NCBI GenBank assembly: GCA_016293155.1
Contig: JAEDEU010000002.1
Location: 1 to 60,817, forward strand
Length of the DNA: 60,817 nt
Source: Clostridiaceae bacterium
Lineage (GTDB): Bacteria; Bacillota; Clostridia; Oscillospirales; Butyricicoccaceae
Reading direction: 5' to 3'
In this document: one piece after another, positions 18,264 through 28,530 of the stretch
Numbering within the stretch: position 1 is the stretch's first letter
Layout of the letters: each line of letters begins with the position of its first letter
Notes under the pieces: generated by a model
Seen by the model: the letters and a program-made list of their open reading frames with translations, nothing else
What the model was told of the DNA's origin: nothing
Database searches by the model: none
Made by a program: the position numbers and the translations under genes

Positions 18264-19187
18264 TCAGCGGAACCGCTTGTGATGAAACAGTGCGCGTCCG
18301 CCCTTGTCCAGCGTTCCGGTGCGCGCCAGCAGAAAAAATTCTCCCCGATGGTACACGCGGCACAGTACGCCGTCCTGCGCGGGCAGACCGCCGGTCTCCC
18401 GCTCATCCATAAACGCGCCGTTTTCCGCGCGTGCATATGCCTTGTCCGTAATCTCCACCGCCGGATAATCCGCAAACAGCGTATCCGTCGGGATGATCCA
18501 CTCCGCAATGCGGTTTTCGTCCGCCGCACGCTGGATGTCCTCCAGCGTGTGCGTCTGTCCGAGCACATAGTGCCCGGATGCCGTGCGCACCAGACTGGTC
18601 ATGACCGCCAGTGTGCCCAGCTTTTCGCCCAGATCGTGGCAGACGGTGCGGACATAGGTGCCCTTGGAGCACAGCACCCGCAGCGTGCCGGTCTGCTCCT
18701 GCTCGTCGAAGGACAGCAGCTCCAGCTCGTGCAGCACAATCGGGCGCGTTTTGCGTTCGATCTCCACGCCCTTCCGCGCAAGATCGTACAGCTTTTTGCC
18801 GTCCACCTTGATGGCGGAGTACATCGGCGGCAGCTGGTCATAATTGCCCTGCATCTGCGCCAGCACGCGCTGAACATCCTCCCGCGATGCCGTATTGACC
18901 GAACGCGCCAGCACCGTGCCGGTGCTGTCCTGCGTGTCCGTGCTGTGTCCGAGCGCAAAGCCCGCCACGTACTCCTTGGACTGCGCCGCGGCGTAATCCG
19001 CCGCCTTGGTCGCGCCGCCGACAAAGACCGGCAGCACACCGGTCGCCATCGGGTCGAGCGTGCCGCCGTGCCCGATGCGGCGCTCATGCAGGATGCCGCG
19101 CAGCTTTGCCACGACATCGTGCGAAGTAAAGTCCTGCGGCTTGTTCACCAGCAGGACACCGTTATAAATAGATTCACGCTTTGCCAC
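18264..19187 (-). CDS. truB: tRNA pseudouridine-55 synthase
   Basis: Forms pseudouridine 55 in the T-arm of tRNAs. 307 residues. The catalytic aspartate is D44 in GGTLDPMATG; KPQDFTSHD and the tRNA-binding SKGTYVRTVCHDLG segment are also visible. GTG start, overlapping the end of nrnA by 14 bases, with a GGAG-type site inside nrnA. Confidence 0.96.
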   Translation of the reverse strand: MAKRESIYNGVLLVNKPQDFTSHDVVAKLRGILHERRIGHGGTLDPMATGVLPVFVGGATKAADYAAAQSKEYVAGFALGHSTDTQDSTGTVLARSVNTASREDVQRVLAQMQGNYDQLPPMYSAIKVDGKKLYDLARKGVEIERKTRPIVLHELELLSFDEQEQTGTLRVLCSKGTYVRTVCHDLGEKLGTLAVMTSLVRTASGHYVLGQTHTLEDIQRAADENRIAEWIIPTDTLFADYPAVEITDKAYARAENGAFMDERETGGLPAQDGVLCRVYHRGEFFLLARTGTLDKGGRALFHHKRFR

Positions 19188-20133
19188 AGTAGTATTTCTC
19201 CGTTGCTGTCTGCACCTGCTCGCAGGCGCGTTCTAACGTGGTATGCAGTGTGACGCCCGCGGCGCGGAGATGTCCTCCCCCGCCCAGGCTGCGGCAGATT
19301 TCCGCCGCACTGAGGTCGCCGCCGGTGCGCACGGACACGCGGATCGTGCCGTCCTTCTGCTCAATCAGCGTCAGCCCGACGGATACGCCCTCGATCTGAC
19401 GCGGCAGCGCCGCAATGGATTCCAGCTCGTCCATCCCTGCGCCGCATTCCTGCTGCACGGTATAGGGGATGACCGCCGTGCCGATCGCGCCGCCGTGTGT
19501 ATAGCGCATATGCGCGAACACGTAGCCCTCCATCGCATGGCGCGCGCGGCTTTTGACCTCAAACAGCCGGCGGTTGATCTCACCGCCGTCCACGCCGGCA
19601 TCCAGACACGCCGCCGCAACCCGCAGGGTATTCGCGGTCGCATTGGAGTACCGAAAGCTGCCGGTATCCGAGGAGGCGCCGGTGTAAATCGCCTCGCCGA
19701 TGGCGCGGGTGATGGTCACGCCCATCGCACAAATCACCTCATAGATGAGCTCCGCACAGGCGGCATAGTCCGGTCTGACCAGATTATAGCGCCCGTAGTT
19801 CGGATTGTGCTCGTGGTGGTCGATCACCAGATCAATCTCCGGCACCCACTGCGCGATGCTCGGCGCGATGCGCTCCGGATTGCTGCTGTCCACCACCGCA
19901 ATGAATGCCGGCTCAAACGCCTCCGGCGCGCGCAGCGGGTCGGTCATCGGACGATAGCGCGCGGTGATCTCGGTGTTATCCGCCAGATACGCGGTTTTCC
20001 CCGCCGCGCGCAGGGCGAGGCACAGCGCCGCGGCACAGCCGCAGGTATCGCCGTCCGGACGCAGATGCGTCAGAATCAGAATCCTGTCCGCGCCGCGCAG
20101 CACCTCTGCCGCCTGCTCTGCGGTGACAGTCAC
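19174..20133 (-). CDS. nrnA: DHH-family oligoribonuclease / pAp phosphatase
   Basis: Degrades nanoRNA and dephosphorylates 3'-phosphoadenosine 5'-phosphate. 319 residues. Metal-binding motifs of DHH phosphoesterases: THLRPDGDT at 22-30, VDSSNPE, D105-H106-H107, and the DHHA1 signature GGGHLRAAG near 285. GTG start overlapping the rbfA stop (GTGA). Placed between rbfA and truB as in many Firmicutes. Confidence 0.93.
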   Translation of the reverse strand: MTVTAEQAAEVLRGADRILILTHLRPDGDTCGCAAALCLALRAAGKTAYLADNTEITARYRPMTDPLRAPEAFEPAFIAVVDSSNPERIAPSIAQWVPEIDLVIDHHEHNPNYGRYNLVRPDYAACAELIYEVICAMGVTITRAIGEAIYTGASSDTGSFRYSNATANTLRVAAACLDAGVDGGEINRRLFEVKSRARHAMEGYVFAHMRYTHGGAIGTAVIPYTVQQECGAGMDELESIAALPRQIEGVSVGLTLIEQKDGTIRVSVRTGGDLSAAEICRSLGGGGHLRAAGVTLHTTLERACEQVQTATEKYYCGKA

Positions 20134-20483
20134 AGCTTGCCGTCCTTGTCCAGATTCTTGAGCAGCTCGTTGATGTATGCGCCATGGGTGATGGAATCAT
20201 CCAGATGGAACAGGAATTCCGGCGCATAGCGCAGCTGCACCTTTGCCGCAACATCGCGGCGCAGGAAGCCGGAGGCGGACTTCAGACCGCGCATAACTTC
20301 CTTCTTCTGCTCGTCCGAGCCGAGCACACTAATATAAGCATTGGCATAGCGGAGATCTCTCGTGACCTCGCAGCGGGTGACGGAAACCAGTCCGCCGCTG
20401 ACGCGCGGGTCCTTCAGGCTGCGGATGCTCTCGGACAGCGCCTTGTGTACCTCTTCGCTGATGCGGTCGATTCTCTGAGCCAT
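20130..20483 (-). CDS. rbfA: Ribosome-binding factor A
   Basis: Assists 30S maturation at the 5' end of 16S rRNA. 117 residues, family length. Recognisable as AQRIDRISEEVHKALSESIR, then LKDPRVSGGLVSVTRCEV and the C-terminal RYAPEFLFHLDDSITHG. Follows infB by 62 bases that contain a stable hairpin; ends in a 4-base overlap with nrnA. Confidence 0.96.
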   Translation of the reverse strand: MAQRIDRISEEVHKALSESIRSLKDPRVSGGLVSVTRCEVTRDLRYANAYISVLGSDEQKKEVMRGLKSASGFLRRDVAAKVQLRYAPEFLFHLDDSITHGAYINELLKNLDKDGKL

Positions 20484-20512
20484 AGCAAACTCCTTTAATC
20501 GGTGCCGGCATT

Positions 20513-20535
20513 GGGAGGAGCACGCAGCTCCTCCC
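20513..20535 (-). other. Intercistronic hairpin between infB and rbfA
   Basis: GGGAGGAGC and GCTCCTCCC (9-bp perfect stem, loop of 5) with no following T-run. Probably an RNA-stability or processing element rather than a terminator. Confidence 0.55.
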
Positions 20536-20545
20536 GCTCAGCCGG

Positions 20546-23023
20546 TTACTGCTTGATTTCTTCCATGATAAACGACTCGATGATGTCGCCTTCCTTGATA
20601 TCGTTGTAGTTCTCGATGCCCATACCGCACTCGTAGCCGGCAGCGACCTCCTTCGCGTCATCCTTGAAGCGCTTGAGCGAATTCAGATGACCCTCGTGGA
20701 TAACGATGCCGTCGCGGACGATACGAACCTCGCAGGAGCGGACAATCTTGCCGTCCTGTACATATGCGCCGGCGATGGTGCCGACACCGGATACGCGGAA
20801 GGTCTGACGGATCTCCGCGTGACCCAGGACAACCTCCTGGAACTTCGGATCCAGCATACCCTTCATCGCCTGCTCCATCTCCTCGATGCAGTCGTAGATG
20901 ATACGGTACAGACGAATCTCAACATCCTGCTGCTGTGCGGAATCCGCCGCAGCGCGCTCCGGACGGACGTTAAAGCCGACGATGATTGCCTTGGAGGCAG
21001 CCGCCAGCATGACGTCGGACTCGTTGACCGCGCCGACTGCGCCGTGGATGACGTTGATGTGAACCTCGTCGTTGGACAGCTTGACAAGCGAGGCGCGTAC
21101 CGCCTCGACCGAGCCCATAACGTCCGCCTTGACGATGATGTTGAGGTTCTTGACATTGCCCTCCTGAATGCGGTCGAACAGGTTCTCCAGCGTGACCTTC
21201 TGCATAGCAGCGTTGCGCTCTTCCTTCTCGCGCTCCTTGCGCTGCTCAACCAGCTCACGTGCCATGCGCTCGTTGTCAACGGCATAGAAGATGTCGCCCG
21301 CGTTCGGAACCTCGGCAAGACCGATGATCTCAACCGGGATGGACGGACCTGCGTTTTGCAGCTTGTTGCCGCGCTCGTCGGTCATGACGCGGACACGGCC
21401 GACTGCGGTGCCTGCGATGACGACATCGCCGGAGTGCAGGGTACCGTTCTGAACCAGCACGGTTGCAACCGGGCCGCGGCCGCGGTCCAGCTTTGCCTCG
21501 ATGACCGTACCCTTTGCCTGACGGTTCGGGTTTGCCTTCAGCTCCTGTACCTCTGCGGTCAGGAGTACCATCTCCAGCAGGTCGTCGATGCCCTGATTGT
21601 ACTTTGCAGAGATCTGGCAGACTGCGGTCTCGCCGCCCCACTCCTCCGGTACGAGACCGTACTCGGTGAGCTGCTGCAGGATTCTGTCCGGATTTGCGCC
21701 TTCCTTATCAATCTTGTTGACGGCAACGATGATCGGGATCTCCGCTGCCTTGGCGTGGTTGATTGCCTCGATGGTCTGCGGCATGATGCCGTCGTCCGCT
21801 GCGACAACCAGAATTGCAATATCCGTAACCTGTGCGCCGCGGGCACGCATGGACGTAAACGCCGCATGACCCGGGGTGTCCAGGAAGGTGATCGGCTGAC
21901 CGTTTACCTTGACGCGGTATGCACCGATGTGCTGGGTGATGCCGCCTGCCTCGCCGCTGACCACGTTGGTCTTGCGGATGGTATCCAGCAGGGAGGTCTT
22001 ACCGTGGTCAACGTGACCCATGACGACGACGACCGGGCTTCTCTCAACCAGATCCTCTGCCTTATCCTCGCTCTCGTCGAACAGACGCTCCTCGATGGTG
22101 ACGAATACTTCCTTCTCGACCTTTGCGCCCATCTCCTCTGCAACCAGAGAAGCGGTGTCAAAGTCGATGGTCTGGGAGATATTTGCCATAACGCCGAGCT
22201 TCATCAGCTCCTTGATGACATCCGCCGCGGTGCGCTTGAGGCGCATTGCCAGCTCGCCGACATTGATCTCATCCGGGATCTTGACGGTCAGCTGAACCTT
22301 CTTCGCCTGCTGCTGCGCCTGAAGCTTGCGGAACTTCGCCTGCTCCTCCTGACGGCGCTTGCTGCTCATCTGCTTGCGGGAATCCGCCTTGCGGGTGATC
22401 TTCTGCTTGCCCTGCGTCTGGCTCATGCGCTCCGCCTTATCGGATACGAGCGCGTCAATGCGGTCGTCGTAGCGCGCCAGATTGACGTTGCCGGAGCCGC
22501 GGGTGTCGATGCGGTGCACCTGCTTGCCCTTGGAGCTCTTCTCCTCGGAGGAGGTAACCGTCGTGGTCTCCTGTGCATCCGAGCCGGTCGGACGCAGAAT
22601 CTGATGCTGCTCACGAGCCTTTGCCGGCTGCTTCTTTTTCTTGCTGTTCTGCTTCTGCTCCGGCTTCTCCGGCTTCTTGTCCGCGCCCTTCGGCTCGGAC
22701 TTCTCCGCCTTCGGCTCCTGCTTCTTTGCCGGCTGCTCGCGGCGCTTGGATGCCTCCGGCTCAGCCTGCTTCTGCTCCGGCTGGGATGCCGCAGTCGGCA
22801 CCGGACGCTCCGCCGCCTGCTTGGACAGCACCGCCTCCAGATCCTCTACCGGATGATTTTTGGTGATATATTCAAAAATAATATCCAGCTCGCTGTTCTC
22901 CAGAACCTGCATGTGATTCTTCGGAGTCGTACAATACTCGGTGAGAACGTCGGTGATTTCCTTGGTATTCATGCCAAAATCCTTGGCTACTTCATGTACA
23001 CGGTATTTGTTGTCAATACTCAT
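20546..23023 (-). CDS. infB: Translation initiation factor IF-2
   Basis: GTPase that brings fMet-tRNA to the 30S subunit. 825 residues. Residues 1-60 are the IF2N domain; about 70-240 are a low-complexity Lys/Glu/Pro/Gln linker; a second IF2N-like segment is at about 245-300. The G domain has GHVDHGKT at 336-343, DTPGH at 382-386 and NKID at 436-439, followed by domains II-IV. ATG overlaps the ylxQ stop by 4 bases. No strong internal start for a short isoform was checked. Confidence 0.97.
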   Translation of the reverse strand: MSIDNKYRVHEVAKDFGMNTKEITDVLTEYCTTPKNHMQVLENSELDIIFEYITKNHPVEDLEAVLSKQAAERPVPTAASQPEQKQAEPEASKRREQPAKKQEPKAEKSEPKGADKKPEKPEQKQNSKKKKQPAKAREQHQILRPTGSDAQETTTVTSSEEKSSKGKQVHRIDTRGSGNVNLARYDDRIDALVSDKAERMSQTQGKQKITRKADSRKQMSSKRRQEEQAKFRKLQAQQQAKKVQLTVKIPDEINVGELAMRLKRTAADVIKELMKLGVMANISQTIDFDTASLVAEEMGAKVEKEVFVTIEERLFDESEDKAEDLVERSPVVVVMGHVDHGKTSLLDTIRKTNVVSGEAGGITQHIGAYRVKVNGQPITFLDTPGHAAFTSMRARGAQVTDIAILVVAADDGIMPQTIEAINHAKAAEIPIIVAVNKIDKEGANPDRILQQLTEYGLVPEEWGGETAVCQISAKYNQGIDDLLEMVLLTAEVQELKANPNRQAKGTVIEAKLDRGRGPVATVLVQNGTLHSGDVVIAGTAVGRVRVMTDERGNKLQNAGPSIPVEIIGLAEVPNAGDIFYAVDNERMARELVEQRKEREKEERNAAMQKVTLENLFDRIQEGNVKNLNIIVKADVMGSVEAVRASLVKLSNDEVHINVIHGAVGAVNESDVMLAAASKAIIVGFNVRPERAAADSAQQQDVEIRLYRIIYDCIEEMEQAMKGMLDPKFQEVVLGHAEIRQTFRVSGVGTIAGAYVQDGKIVRSCEVRIVRDGIVIHEGHLNSLKRFKDDAKEVAAGYECGMGIENYNDIKEGDIIESFIMEEIKQ

Positions 23024-23430
23024 GTGCGTTCACCTCCACTTTTCTTACGAAATGATTGTCTGCTGCGTCGTCTGCCATTCTGTGTGCGGCCGGCCAGCTG
23101 CTCTGCCGCCGCCTGATAGGACGGCTCCGCCGCTGCCAGCTTGCGCGCCGCTGCTGCGGCAAAGCCCGCGTCCGACACGGCACATACTGCGCACATGCCG
23201 CGGCCGAGCGCCGCACCCAGCTCTTCCCGTCCCGCGCTCAGGCGGAGCAGCGGGATGTCAGCCTGCTCGCTCATTCTGCGGGCACGCTTTGCGGTACTTT
23301 CCCCTGCGTCTGCCGAGAGCAGGATCAGCTTCGCCTGACCTGCTTTGCACAGGTCGGAAACCGCCTCATCTCCGATGGTCAGCTGTCCCGCGCGGCGGCA
23401 CAGCCCCAGTAAGCCCAGAACATCAGCCAT
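23020..23430 (-). CDS. ylxQ: L7Ae-family RNA-binding protein YlxQ
   Basis: 136 residues from the ATG at 23430; the longer open frame upstream lies inside rnpM. The N-terminal 95 residues fit the ribosomal L7Ae/L30e fold ([36 protein letters not shown]). The C-terminal 35 residues are a basic tail ([16 protein letters not shown]). L7Ae proteins bind kink-turn RNA; the physiological target of YlxQ is unsettled. Overlaps rnpM by 8 bases and infB by 4. Confidence 0.88.
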   Translation of the reverse strand: MADVLGLLGLCRRAGQLTIGDEAVSDLCKAGQAKLILLSADAGESTAKRARRMSEQADIPLLRLSAGREELGAALGRGMCAVCAVSDAGFAAAAARKLAAAEPSYQAAAEQLAGRTQNGRRRSRQSFRKKSGGERT

Positions 23431-23695
23431 CGTTCTGCTCCAGCTGACGCAGCAGCTCGTCGTATACCTCATCGGATACCGGGCAGTCGAAGGCCCGTGC
23501 CAGTGCGCGTGACTTGCGTGCCTTGGCAATGCACTGTGCGTCCGGACAGAGATAGGCACCGCGTCCGGGATTTTTTCCCCGGAAATCCAGTGCAATGTCA
23601 CCCTCCGGCGAATGAACCACGCGGATCAGCTCGCGCTTCGGACGCATTTCCCGGCAGCCGACGCACTGCCGCATGGGAATCTTCTTTTTCTGCAC
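23423..23695 (-). CDS. rnpM: RNase P modulator RnpM (YlxR)
   Basis: 90 residues. Family signature CVGCREMRPKRELIRVV (two cysteines at 11 and 14), then GRGAYLCPD and a basic helix CIAKARKSRALARAF. YlxR proteins bind RNA and in Bacillus modulate RNase P. GTG start with GGAGG seven to eight bases upstream. Between nusA and ylxQ as in most Firmicutes. Confidence 0.92.
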   Translation of the reverse strand: MQKKKIPMRQCVGCREMRPKRELIRVVHSPEGDIALDFRGKNPGRGAYLCPDAQCIAKARKSRALARAFDCPVSDEVYDELLRQLEQNDG

Positions 23696-23708
23696 GGCGG
23701 CATCCTCC

Positions 23709-24827
23709 TTAAATATCCAGAATTTCTTCTACTGCTTCCTCAAGCACAGCCTCGGCTTCCTCTTCCTCGCGGCGTGCTGCGCTCTCTGCGCCGATGTCGA
23801 TCTTGCAGCTGGTCAGCTTTGCCGCCAGACGTGCATTCTGACCGTCCTTGCCGATTGCCAGAGACAGCTGATCGTCCGGAACGATCACGCGGCAGCTCTT
23901 GCCGTCCGGCAGGAGCATTGCGCTGACCACCTTTGCCGGGGACAGGGCTGCGGCTGCAAACTTTGCCAGATCCTCATCAAACTTGATGATGTCAATCTTC
24001 TCGCCGGACAGCTCGGAAACGATGCTGCCCACACGGGAGCCGCGCGGGCCGACACATGCGCCGATCGGATCGACATTCGGATCGGTGGATGCAACGGCAA
24101 TCTTGGTGCGGTTGCCTGCCTCGCGCGCAACCGACTTGATGACGACGATGCCGTCATGAATCTCCGGAACCTCCAGCTCAAACAGGCGCTTGACCAGACC
24201 CGGATGCGTGCGGGAAATGATGATCTGCGGACCGCGGGTGCCCTTGCGGACGTCTACCACGTAAACCTTGATGTGCTGTCCGACGGTCAGCTCCTCGCCG
24301 TTGACCTGCTCCTTCTCGGTCAGAACCGCCTCGGTCTTTTCGCCGTTGCTGACCAGCTCCAGATAGACGTTGTTGTTGTACGGGTCGATGCGGCTGACCA
24401 CTGCGGTCAGGATCTCATGGCCCTTGGAGCTGTACTCGCTCAGCACCTGGCCGTTCTCGGACTCACGGATACCCTGAATGATGACCTGCTTTGCAGCCTG
24501 CGCGGCAATGCGGCCGAACTTCTTGGTCTCGACGCTGACGCGGACGGTATCGCCCAGCGTTGCGCGGTTGGAAATCTCCTGTGCCTCGGTCAGGGAGATC
24601 TCGGTCAGCGGATCCTCGACCTCATCCACAACCGCCTTGGCAACATACATATTGATGCTGCGGTTTTCCAGATCCGGCTCTACGTAAACATTCTCACAGA
24701 CCAGACCGTCGTTATCCTTTTTATACGCGGTGAGCAGTGCCTGGCAGACGCGGTCCAGCATGTAATCGACCGGTATGCCTTTTTCTCTTTCCAGCAGCTC
24801 GAGCGCATCGAAAAATTCTGCGTTCAT
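23709..24827 (-). CDS. nusA: Transcription termination/antitermination factor NusA
   Basis: 372 residues: N-terminal RNA-polymerase-binding domain (1-125), S1 domain (about 135-200, ending in YVVDVRKGTRGPQIIISRTHP) and two KH domains (GACVGPRGSRV and LAIGKDGQNARLAA). It ends after KH2 with a short acidic tail, like other Gram-positive NusA proteins that lack the acidic repeats of the enterobacterial protein. Controls pausing and termination, probably including at the many intrinsic terminators here. Confidence 0.97.
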   Translation of the reverse strand: MNAEFFDALELLEREKGIPVDYMLDRVCQALLTAYKKDNDGLVCENVYVEPDLENRSINMYVAKAVVDEVEDPLTEISLTEAQEISNRATLGDTVRVSVETKKFGRIAAQAAKQVIIQGIRESENGQVLSEYSSKGHEILTAVVSRIDPYNNNVYLELVSNGEKTEAVLTEKEQVNGEELTVGQHIKVYVVDVRKGTRGPQIIISRTHPGLVKRLFELEVPEIHDGIVVIKSVAREAGNRTKIAVASTDPNVDPIGACVGPRGSRVGSIVSELSGEKIDIIKFDEDLAKFAAAALSPAKVVSAMLLPDGKSCRVIVPDDQLSLAIGKDGQNARLAAKLTSCKIDIGAESAARREEEEAEAVLEEAVEEILDI

Positions 24828-24886
24828 GATTTTTCATTCACTCCTTATTTTGTACCGATATGAAGCACTTCATACCGTGCTTTTGC

Positions 24887-25363
24887 TTAAATGTGAACGG
24901 CAAGGCGCACCAGTGCGACGTCCTTTGCCTCATAGATGATACGTTCTCCGTTGTCTCCGTCGATGGTCACACAGCCGTCCTCATAGCCGGCAAGCGTTCC
25001 TTCGGTAAACTTTGCGCCGTTGATCGCCCGATAAAATCGTACCTCGACCTCCGAGCCGATATACTTGGCAAAATGCTCCGGCAGACGCAGCGTGCGCGCG
25101 ATTCCCGCGGACGAGACGCACAGCGTATACGGCGGCAGGGAGTTGAACTCCTTTGCATCCAGCATCGGGTCAATGGTGCGGGAAAGCTTTTCGCAGTCGT
25201 CCAGATCCACCGGACGGTCATCCTTCTCGCGGTCGATGGTCACGGTGAGCACATACTGTCCGCCTTCCTTCTCAAAGGTGACATCCCAGATGGACACGCC
25301 GATTTGCTCTGCGACCGGAGCGCTCAGCTCGCGGACGCGCTGACAGACTTCTTTTCCTGTCAT
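24887..25363 (-). CDS. rimP: Ribosome maturation factor RimP
   Basis: 158 residues from the ATG at 25363, preceded by GGGAGG five bases away. Recognisable from VEQIGVSIWDVTFEKEGG-like start, DDCEKLSRTIDPMLD and the SSAGIARTLRLPEHF motif. Needed for 30S assembly. First gene of the operon, behind a leader hairpin with a GCAA tetraloop. Confidence 0.95.
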   Translation of the reverse strand: MTGKEVCQRVRELSAPVAEQIGVSIWDVTFEKEGGQYVLTVTIDREKDDRPVDLDDCEKLSRTIDPMLDAKEFNSLPPYTLCVSSAGIARTLRLPEHFAKYIGSEVEVRFYRAINGAKFTEGTLAGYEDGCVTIDGDNGERIIYEAKDVALVRLAVHI

Positions 25364-25392
25364 GAATACCTCCCAATACAAAACAATAAGAA

Positions 25393-25412
25393 AGAGTGGG
25401 TTGCCCCACTCT
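25393..25412 (-). promoter_or_regulatory. Leader hairpin upstream of rimP
   Basis: AGAGTGGG-GCAA-CCCACTCT on the minus strand, followed by a short pyrimidine run. It looks like a weak terminator/attenuator and could be the site of autoregulation by NusA, the operon's own product; that is inference. Confidence 0.6.
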
Positions 25413-25442
25413 CCTCGGAATAGTATACTTACATCTTATATG

Positions 25443-25471
25443 AGTATATCACTGTTTTCCCCGCTTGGCAA
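25443..25471 (-). promoter_or_regulatory. Promoter of the rimP-nusA-infB operon
   Basis: TTGCCA (25466-25471), 17 bases, TATACT (25443-25448) on the minus strand, about 80 bases before rimP. Confidence 0.75.
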
Positions 25472-25505
25472 GGAAATTTTGCAAATTTTTTCGTTTTGCT
25501 GTATA

Positions 25506-26915
25506 TCAGTGCTTTTTGCGGCGGCGGGACAGAACCTGACGCGCGGTCAGCAGCATCTCACGCAGATTAATCAGGCACAGCAGCGCAAACAGAACCAGCT
25601 CGATGGCAATCCAGAACCGCGGCTCTGCCAGCATGACCAGCGTCTGCACCAGCAGAATCGCAAAATTGGCTGCAAACTTCGGGACATTCCACTTGATCTT
25701 GATATACTTGCGCGTATGCACAACGCGAATGGCAAACAGTGCGATATAGCTCAGGCAGGTGCCGATTGCCGCACCCTGAATGCCGCAGATCGGGATAAAG
25801 ATCGCGTTGAAGATCACATTCAGCGCCGCGCCGAAGGCGGTCGTCCACATGGTCATGATGGTTTTCTTGGCGACCATGTAAACGGTTGCCAGATACTGCG
25901 CCAGCAGTGCAAAGGTTGTACTCAGCGCGAGCACCGGGATGTACATCCACGCCTCATAGTACGAGTCTGCCGCGAGCAGCGTGATGCCGAGCTTCGCGGT
26001 GAACACGATACCGGAGCTCAGGATAAACGCAACCGACGAGAATGCCGCCATGACGTTGCTGTAAAAGCTCTCCAGCTTGTCCCGGTCCTCAGTGACCGCG
26101 GAAATCTGCCATGCATCCGTAAAGATGGTGGCAACGATGGTCAGGATGGTCGGGATTTTATGCGCCGCGGCATACAGACCGTTTGCCGAGGTGTCGATGA
26201 AATAAATCAGCATATAGCGGTCGGACATGCTGATAATCCAGTTGCACACCGTGGTCGGGATGAGCGGCAGGGAATAGCCGATGATGGAGCGTGCAGTGCG
26301 CTTGTTGATGCGCGCCGGACGCGCGATATAGCGGTACATTTTGAGCTGGAAGAAAATAAACGTGCCCGTGATGGCATCCGCGCAGACATTTGCCAGCACA
26401 TAGCCCATAACACCCCAACGGAATACCGCAAGGAACAGAATGTTCAGAACCACAAACAGGAAGGTATTCGCCACACCGTTGGCGGCGTAGGTTTTATTAT
26501 AGCCGAGCGAGCGCGACATCTCCAGATTCAGTCTGCGGAAGTTGGACATCAGCACGTACATGAGCACGGTCAGCACATAGCCGTCCAGAAATGCAATCAG
26601 GTTGAAAATCGGGGAAACCAGCGCCAGCACGATAAAGCCGCCCATGGTGACGTACAGACCGGTTGTATACACGCTGGTCTTATCGTATTCCTTGTCCAGA
26701 CCGAAGCGGATGACGCCGTTATAGATGCCGGCGCAGGCGAACGGAATCAGAATCTGCGCAAAGTTGATGATTGCATCCACAATGCCGTATTCCGATGTGT
26801 TCAGAATGTTGGTATAAAACGGCATCATGAGGAACACCAGCAGCTTGGACGAGAACTGTCCGATTGCGAAGATCATGGTGTTGCCCATCAGTTTTTTGTA
26901 GCGGTTTTCTGCCAT
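25506..26915 (-). CDS. Polysaccharide/lipid-linked oligosaccharide flippase
   Basis: 469 residues with about 12-14 evenly spaced hydrophobic segments, an N-terminal KLMGNTMIFAIGQFSSKLLV typical of the polysaccharide-biosynthesis (Wzx/MATE-like, MOP) superfamily, and a basic C-terminal tail (RQVLSRRRKKH). It probably exports a cell-surface glycan precursor. It stands alone, with its own promoter and no glycosyltransferases nearby, so its substrate cannot be inferred. Confidence 0.85.
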   Translation of the reverse strand: MAENRYKKLMGNTMIFAIGQFSSKLLVFLMMPFYTNILNTSEYGIVDAIINFAQILIPFACAGIYNGVIRFGLDKEYDKTSVYTTGLYVTMGGFIVLALVSPIFNLIAFLDGYVLTVLMYVLMSNFRRLNLEMSRSLGYNKTYAANGVANTFLFVVLNILFLAVFRWGVMGYVLANVCADAITGTFIFFQLKMYRYIARPARINKRTARSIIGYSLPLIPTTVCNWIISMSDRYMLIYFIDTSANGLYAAAHKIPTILTIVATIFTDAWQISAVTEDRDKLESFYSNVMAAFSSVAFILSSGIVFTAKLGITLLAADSYYEAWMYIPVLALSTTFALLAQYLATVYMVAKKTIMTMWTTAFGAALNVIFNAIFIPICGIQGAAIGTCLSYIALFAIRVVHTRKYIKIKWNVPKFAANFAILLVQTLVMLAEPRFWIAIELVLFALLCLINLREMLLTARQVLSRRRKKH

Positions 26916-26950
26916 ATCTGCAAATCTCCTATAATTTTATGCTGGTGCAC

Positions 26951-26979
26951 ATTATAACACCGAAAGAGGGCATTTTCAA
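26951..26979 (-). promoter_or_regulatory. Promoter of the flippase gene
   Basis: TTGAAA (26974-26979), 17 bases, TATAAT (26951-26956) on the minus strand. Confidence 0.8.
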
Positions 26980-27034
26980 CCGCAAAACTATACAATCCTG
27001 CCCGAAGCATTGCAAAAAATTATCCAGATGCACA

Positions 27035-27079
27035 CAAAAAAGAAAGAGATTGTTCCGAGAGCATCAACACGGAACAATC
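27035..27079 (-). terminator. Terminator of the S10-spc-alpha superoperon
   Basis: 10-bp perfect stem (27070-27079 with 27048-27057) followed on the minus strand by a T-rich tract ending in TTTTTT, 30 bases after rplQ. Confidence 0.88.
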
Positions 27080-27108
27080 CCTTTGGGATTCATTTGATGA
27101 AAATGAAA

Positions 27109-27450
27109 TTAGACGAGCTCGATAACAGCCATCTCAGCAGCATCGCCGCGGCGCGGGCCGGTCTTGATGATGCGGGTGTAGCCGCCGTTGCGGTCAGCGT
27201 ACTTCGGAGCCAGCTCAGTGAAGGTCTTAGCAACAACAGCTTCCTTGGTGATGAATGCCATTGCCTGACGACGGGATGCCAGCGTGTTCTTCTTGCCCAG
27301 GGTGATCATCTTCTCAGCCAGCGGGCGAACTTCCTTTGCTCTTGCAACGGTAGTCTCGATTCTGCCGTTCTCCAGCAGATAGGTTACCATGCCCTTGAGC
27401 ATAGACATTCTATGGTCGGTAGTTCTACCGAGTTTACGGTTTCCAGCCAT
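27109..27450 (-). CDS. rplQ: 50S ribosomal protein L17
   Basis: 113 residues, family length. Starts [20 protein letters not shown] and contains the conserved basic N-terminal region and the ending [20 protein letters not shown]. Last gene of the alpha operon, followed by the superoperon terminator. Confidence 0.98.
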   Translation of the reverse strand: MAGNRKLGRTTDHRMSMLKGMVTYLLENGRIETTVARAKEVRPLAEKMITLGKKNTLASRRQAMAFITKEAVVAKTFTELAPKYADRNGGYTRIIKTGPRRGDAAEMAVIELV

Positions 27451-27529
27451 GGAATTTTACCTCCTTACAATGCGGTAATATATCCGGCGCCTGTCCCCCT
27501 TTTCGGGGGACAAAGCGCGTTTGTGTGAA

Positions 27530-28477
27530 TTAATCTTCGCTCTTTGCGAGGTTCAGACCCATCGCTTCGAGCTTGTTGATAACTTCCTCGAGGGACTTCT
27601 TGCCGAGGTTGCGAACCTTCATCATGTCATCCTCAGAGGTGTTAATCAGATCCTCGACCGTGTTGATGCCTGCGCGCTTGAGGCAGTTGAAGGAACGAAC
27701 GCTCAGATCCAGCTCTTCGATGGTCATTTCCAGAACCTTGTCGTGCTGTGCCTCAGCCTTCTCAACAACGGTGGAGTGGGAACCGATTTCCTCAGAGAGG
27801 TCAACGAACAGGGAGAGATGGTCGGTCAGTACCTTTGCACCCAGGGAAACTGCATCCTTTGCAGAGATGGTGCGGTCGGTCCAGACCTCCAGCGTCAGCT
27901 TGTCGTAATCGGTCATATTTCCGACACGGGTGTTTTCAACCGTGTAGTTAACTTTGTAAACCGGAGTGTAGATGGAATCTACCGGAATCACTCCGATTGC
28001 GCTCGGATACTGCTTATTGCGCTCCGCCGGTACATAGCCGCGTCCCTTGGTGAGGGTAATCTCCATGGACAGACGGGCATCGCTCATCAGGGTCGCAATG
28101 TGCAGATCCGGATTGAGGATCTCCACCTCGCCGTCGCTGTGGATATCGCCTGCGGTGACAATGCCTTCGCCTGCTGCGTCGATGTGAACGGTCTTCGGGC
28201 CGTCACAGTACAGCTTTGCGATAATACCCTTTACGTTGAGAACGATCTCGGTTACATCCTCCTTGACACCCGGGATGGTCGAGAACTCATGCTGAACGCC
28301 ATTGATCTTGATGCTGCTTGCAGCAGTACCCGGAAGCGAAGAAAGCAGGATGCGGCGCAGGGAGTTGCCCAGCGTCGTGCCGTAACCACGCTCGAGCGGC
28401 TCTACGACAAACTTGCCGTAGGAACCATCCTCTTCCAGAATTTCGCAGTCGATACGGGGCTTTTCGATTTCGATCAT
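27530..28477 (-). CDS. rpoA: RNA polymerase alpha subunit
   Basis: 315 residues. The N-terminal assembly domain includes [21 protein letters not shown] linker follows, then the C-terminal domain that contacts UP elements and activators ([20 protein letters not shown], then [16 protein letters not shown]). Sits between rpsD and rplQ as usual. Confidence 0.98.
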   Translation of the reverse strand: MIEIEKPRIDCEILEEDGSYGKFVVEPLERGYGTTLGNSLRRILLSSLPGTAASSIKINGVQHEFSTIPGVKEDVTEIVLNVKGIIAKLYCDGPKTVHIDAAGEGIVTAGDIHSDGEVEILNPDLHIATLMSDARLSMEITLTKGRGYVPAERNKQYPSAIGVIPVDSIYTPVYKVNYTVENTRVGNMTDYDKLTLEVWTDRTISAKDAVSLGAKVLTDHLSLFVDLSEEIGSHSTVVEKAEAQHDKVLEMTIEELDLSVRSFNCLKRAGINTVEDLINTSEDDMMKVRNLGKKSLEEVINKLEAMGLNLAKSED

Positions 28478-28530
28478 TAATGACCCTCCTTACTAGTCGG
28501 CGAAAATGAATGGAATCGATGAGGGATGGA

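Noticed and set aside
20687-23116. 809-codon plus-strand open frame antisense to infB
   Set aside because: It is a by-product of biased codon use in infB: leucine/arginine-rich, no start signal, no family.
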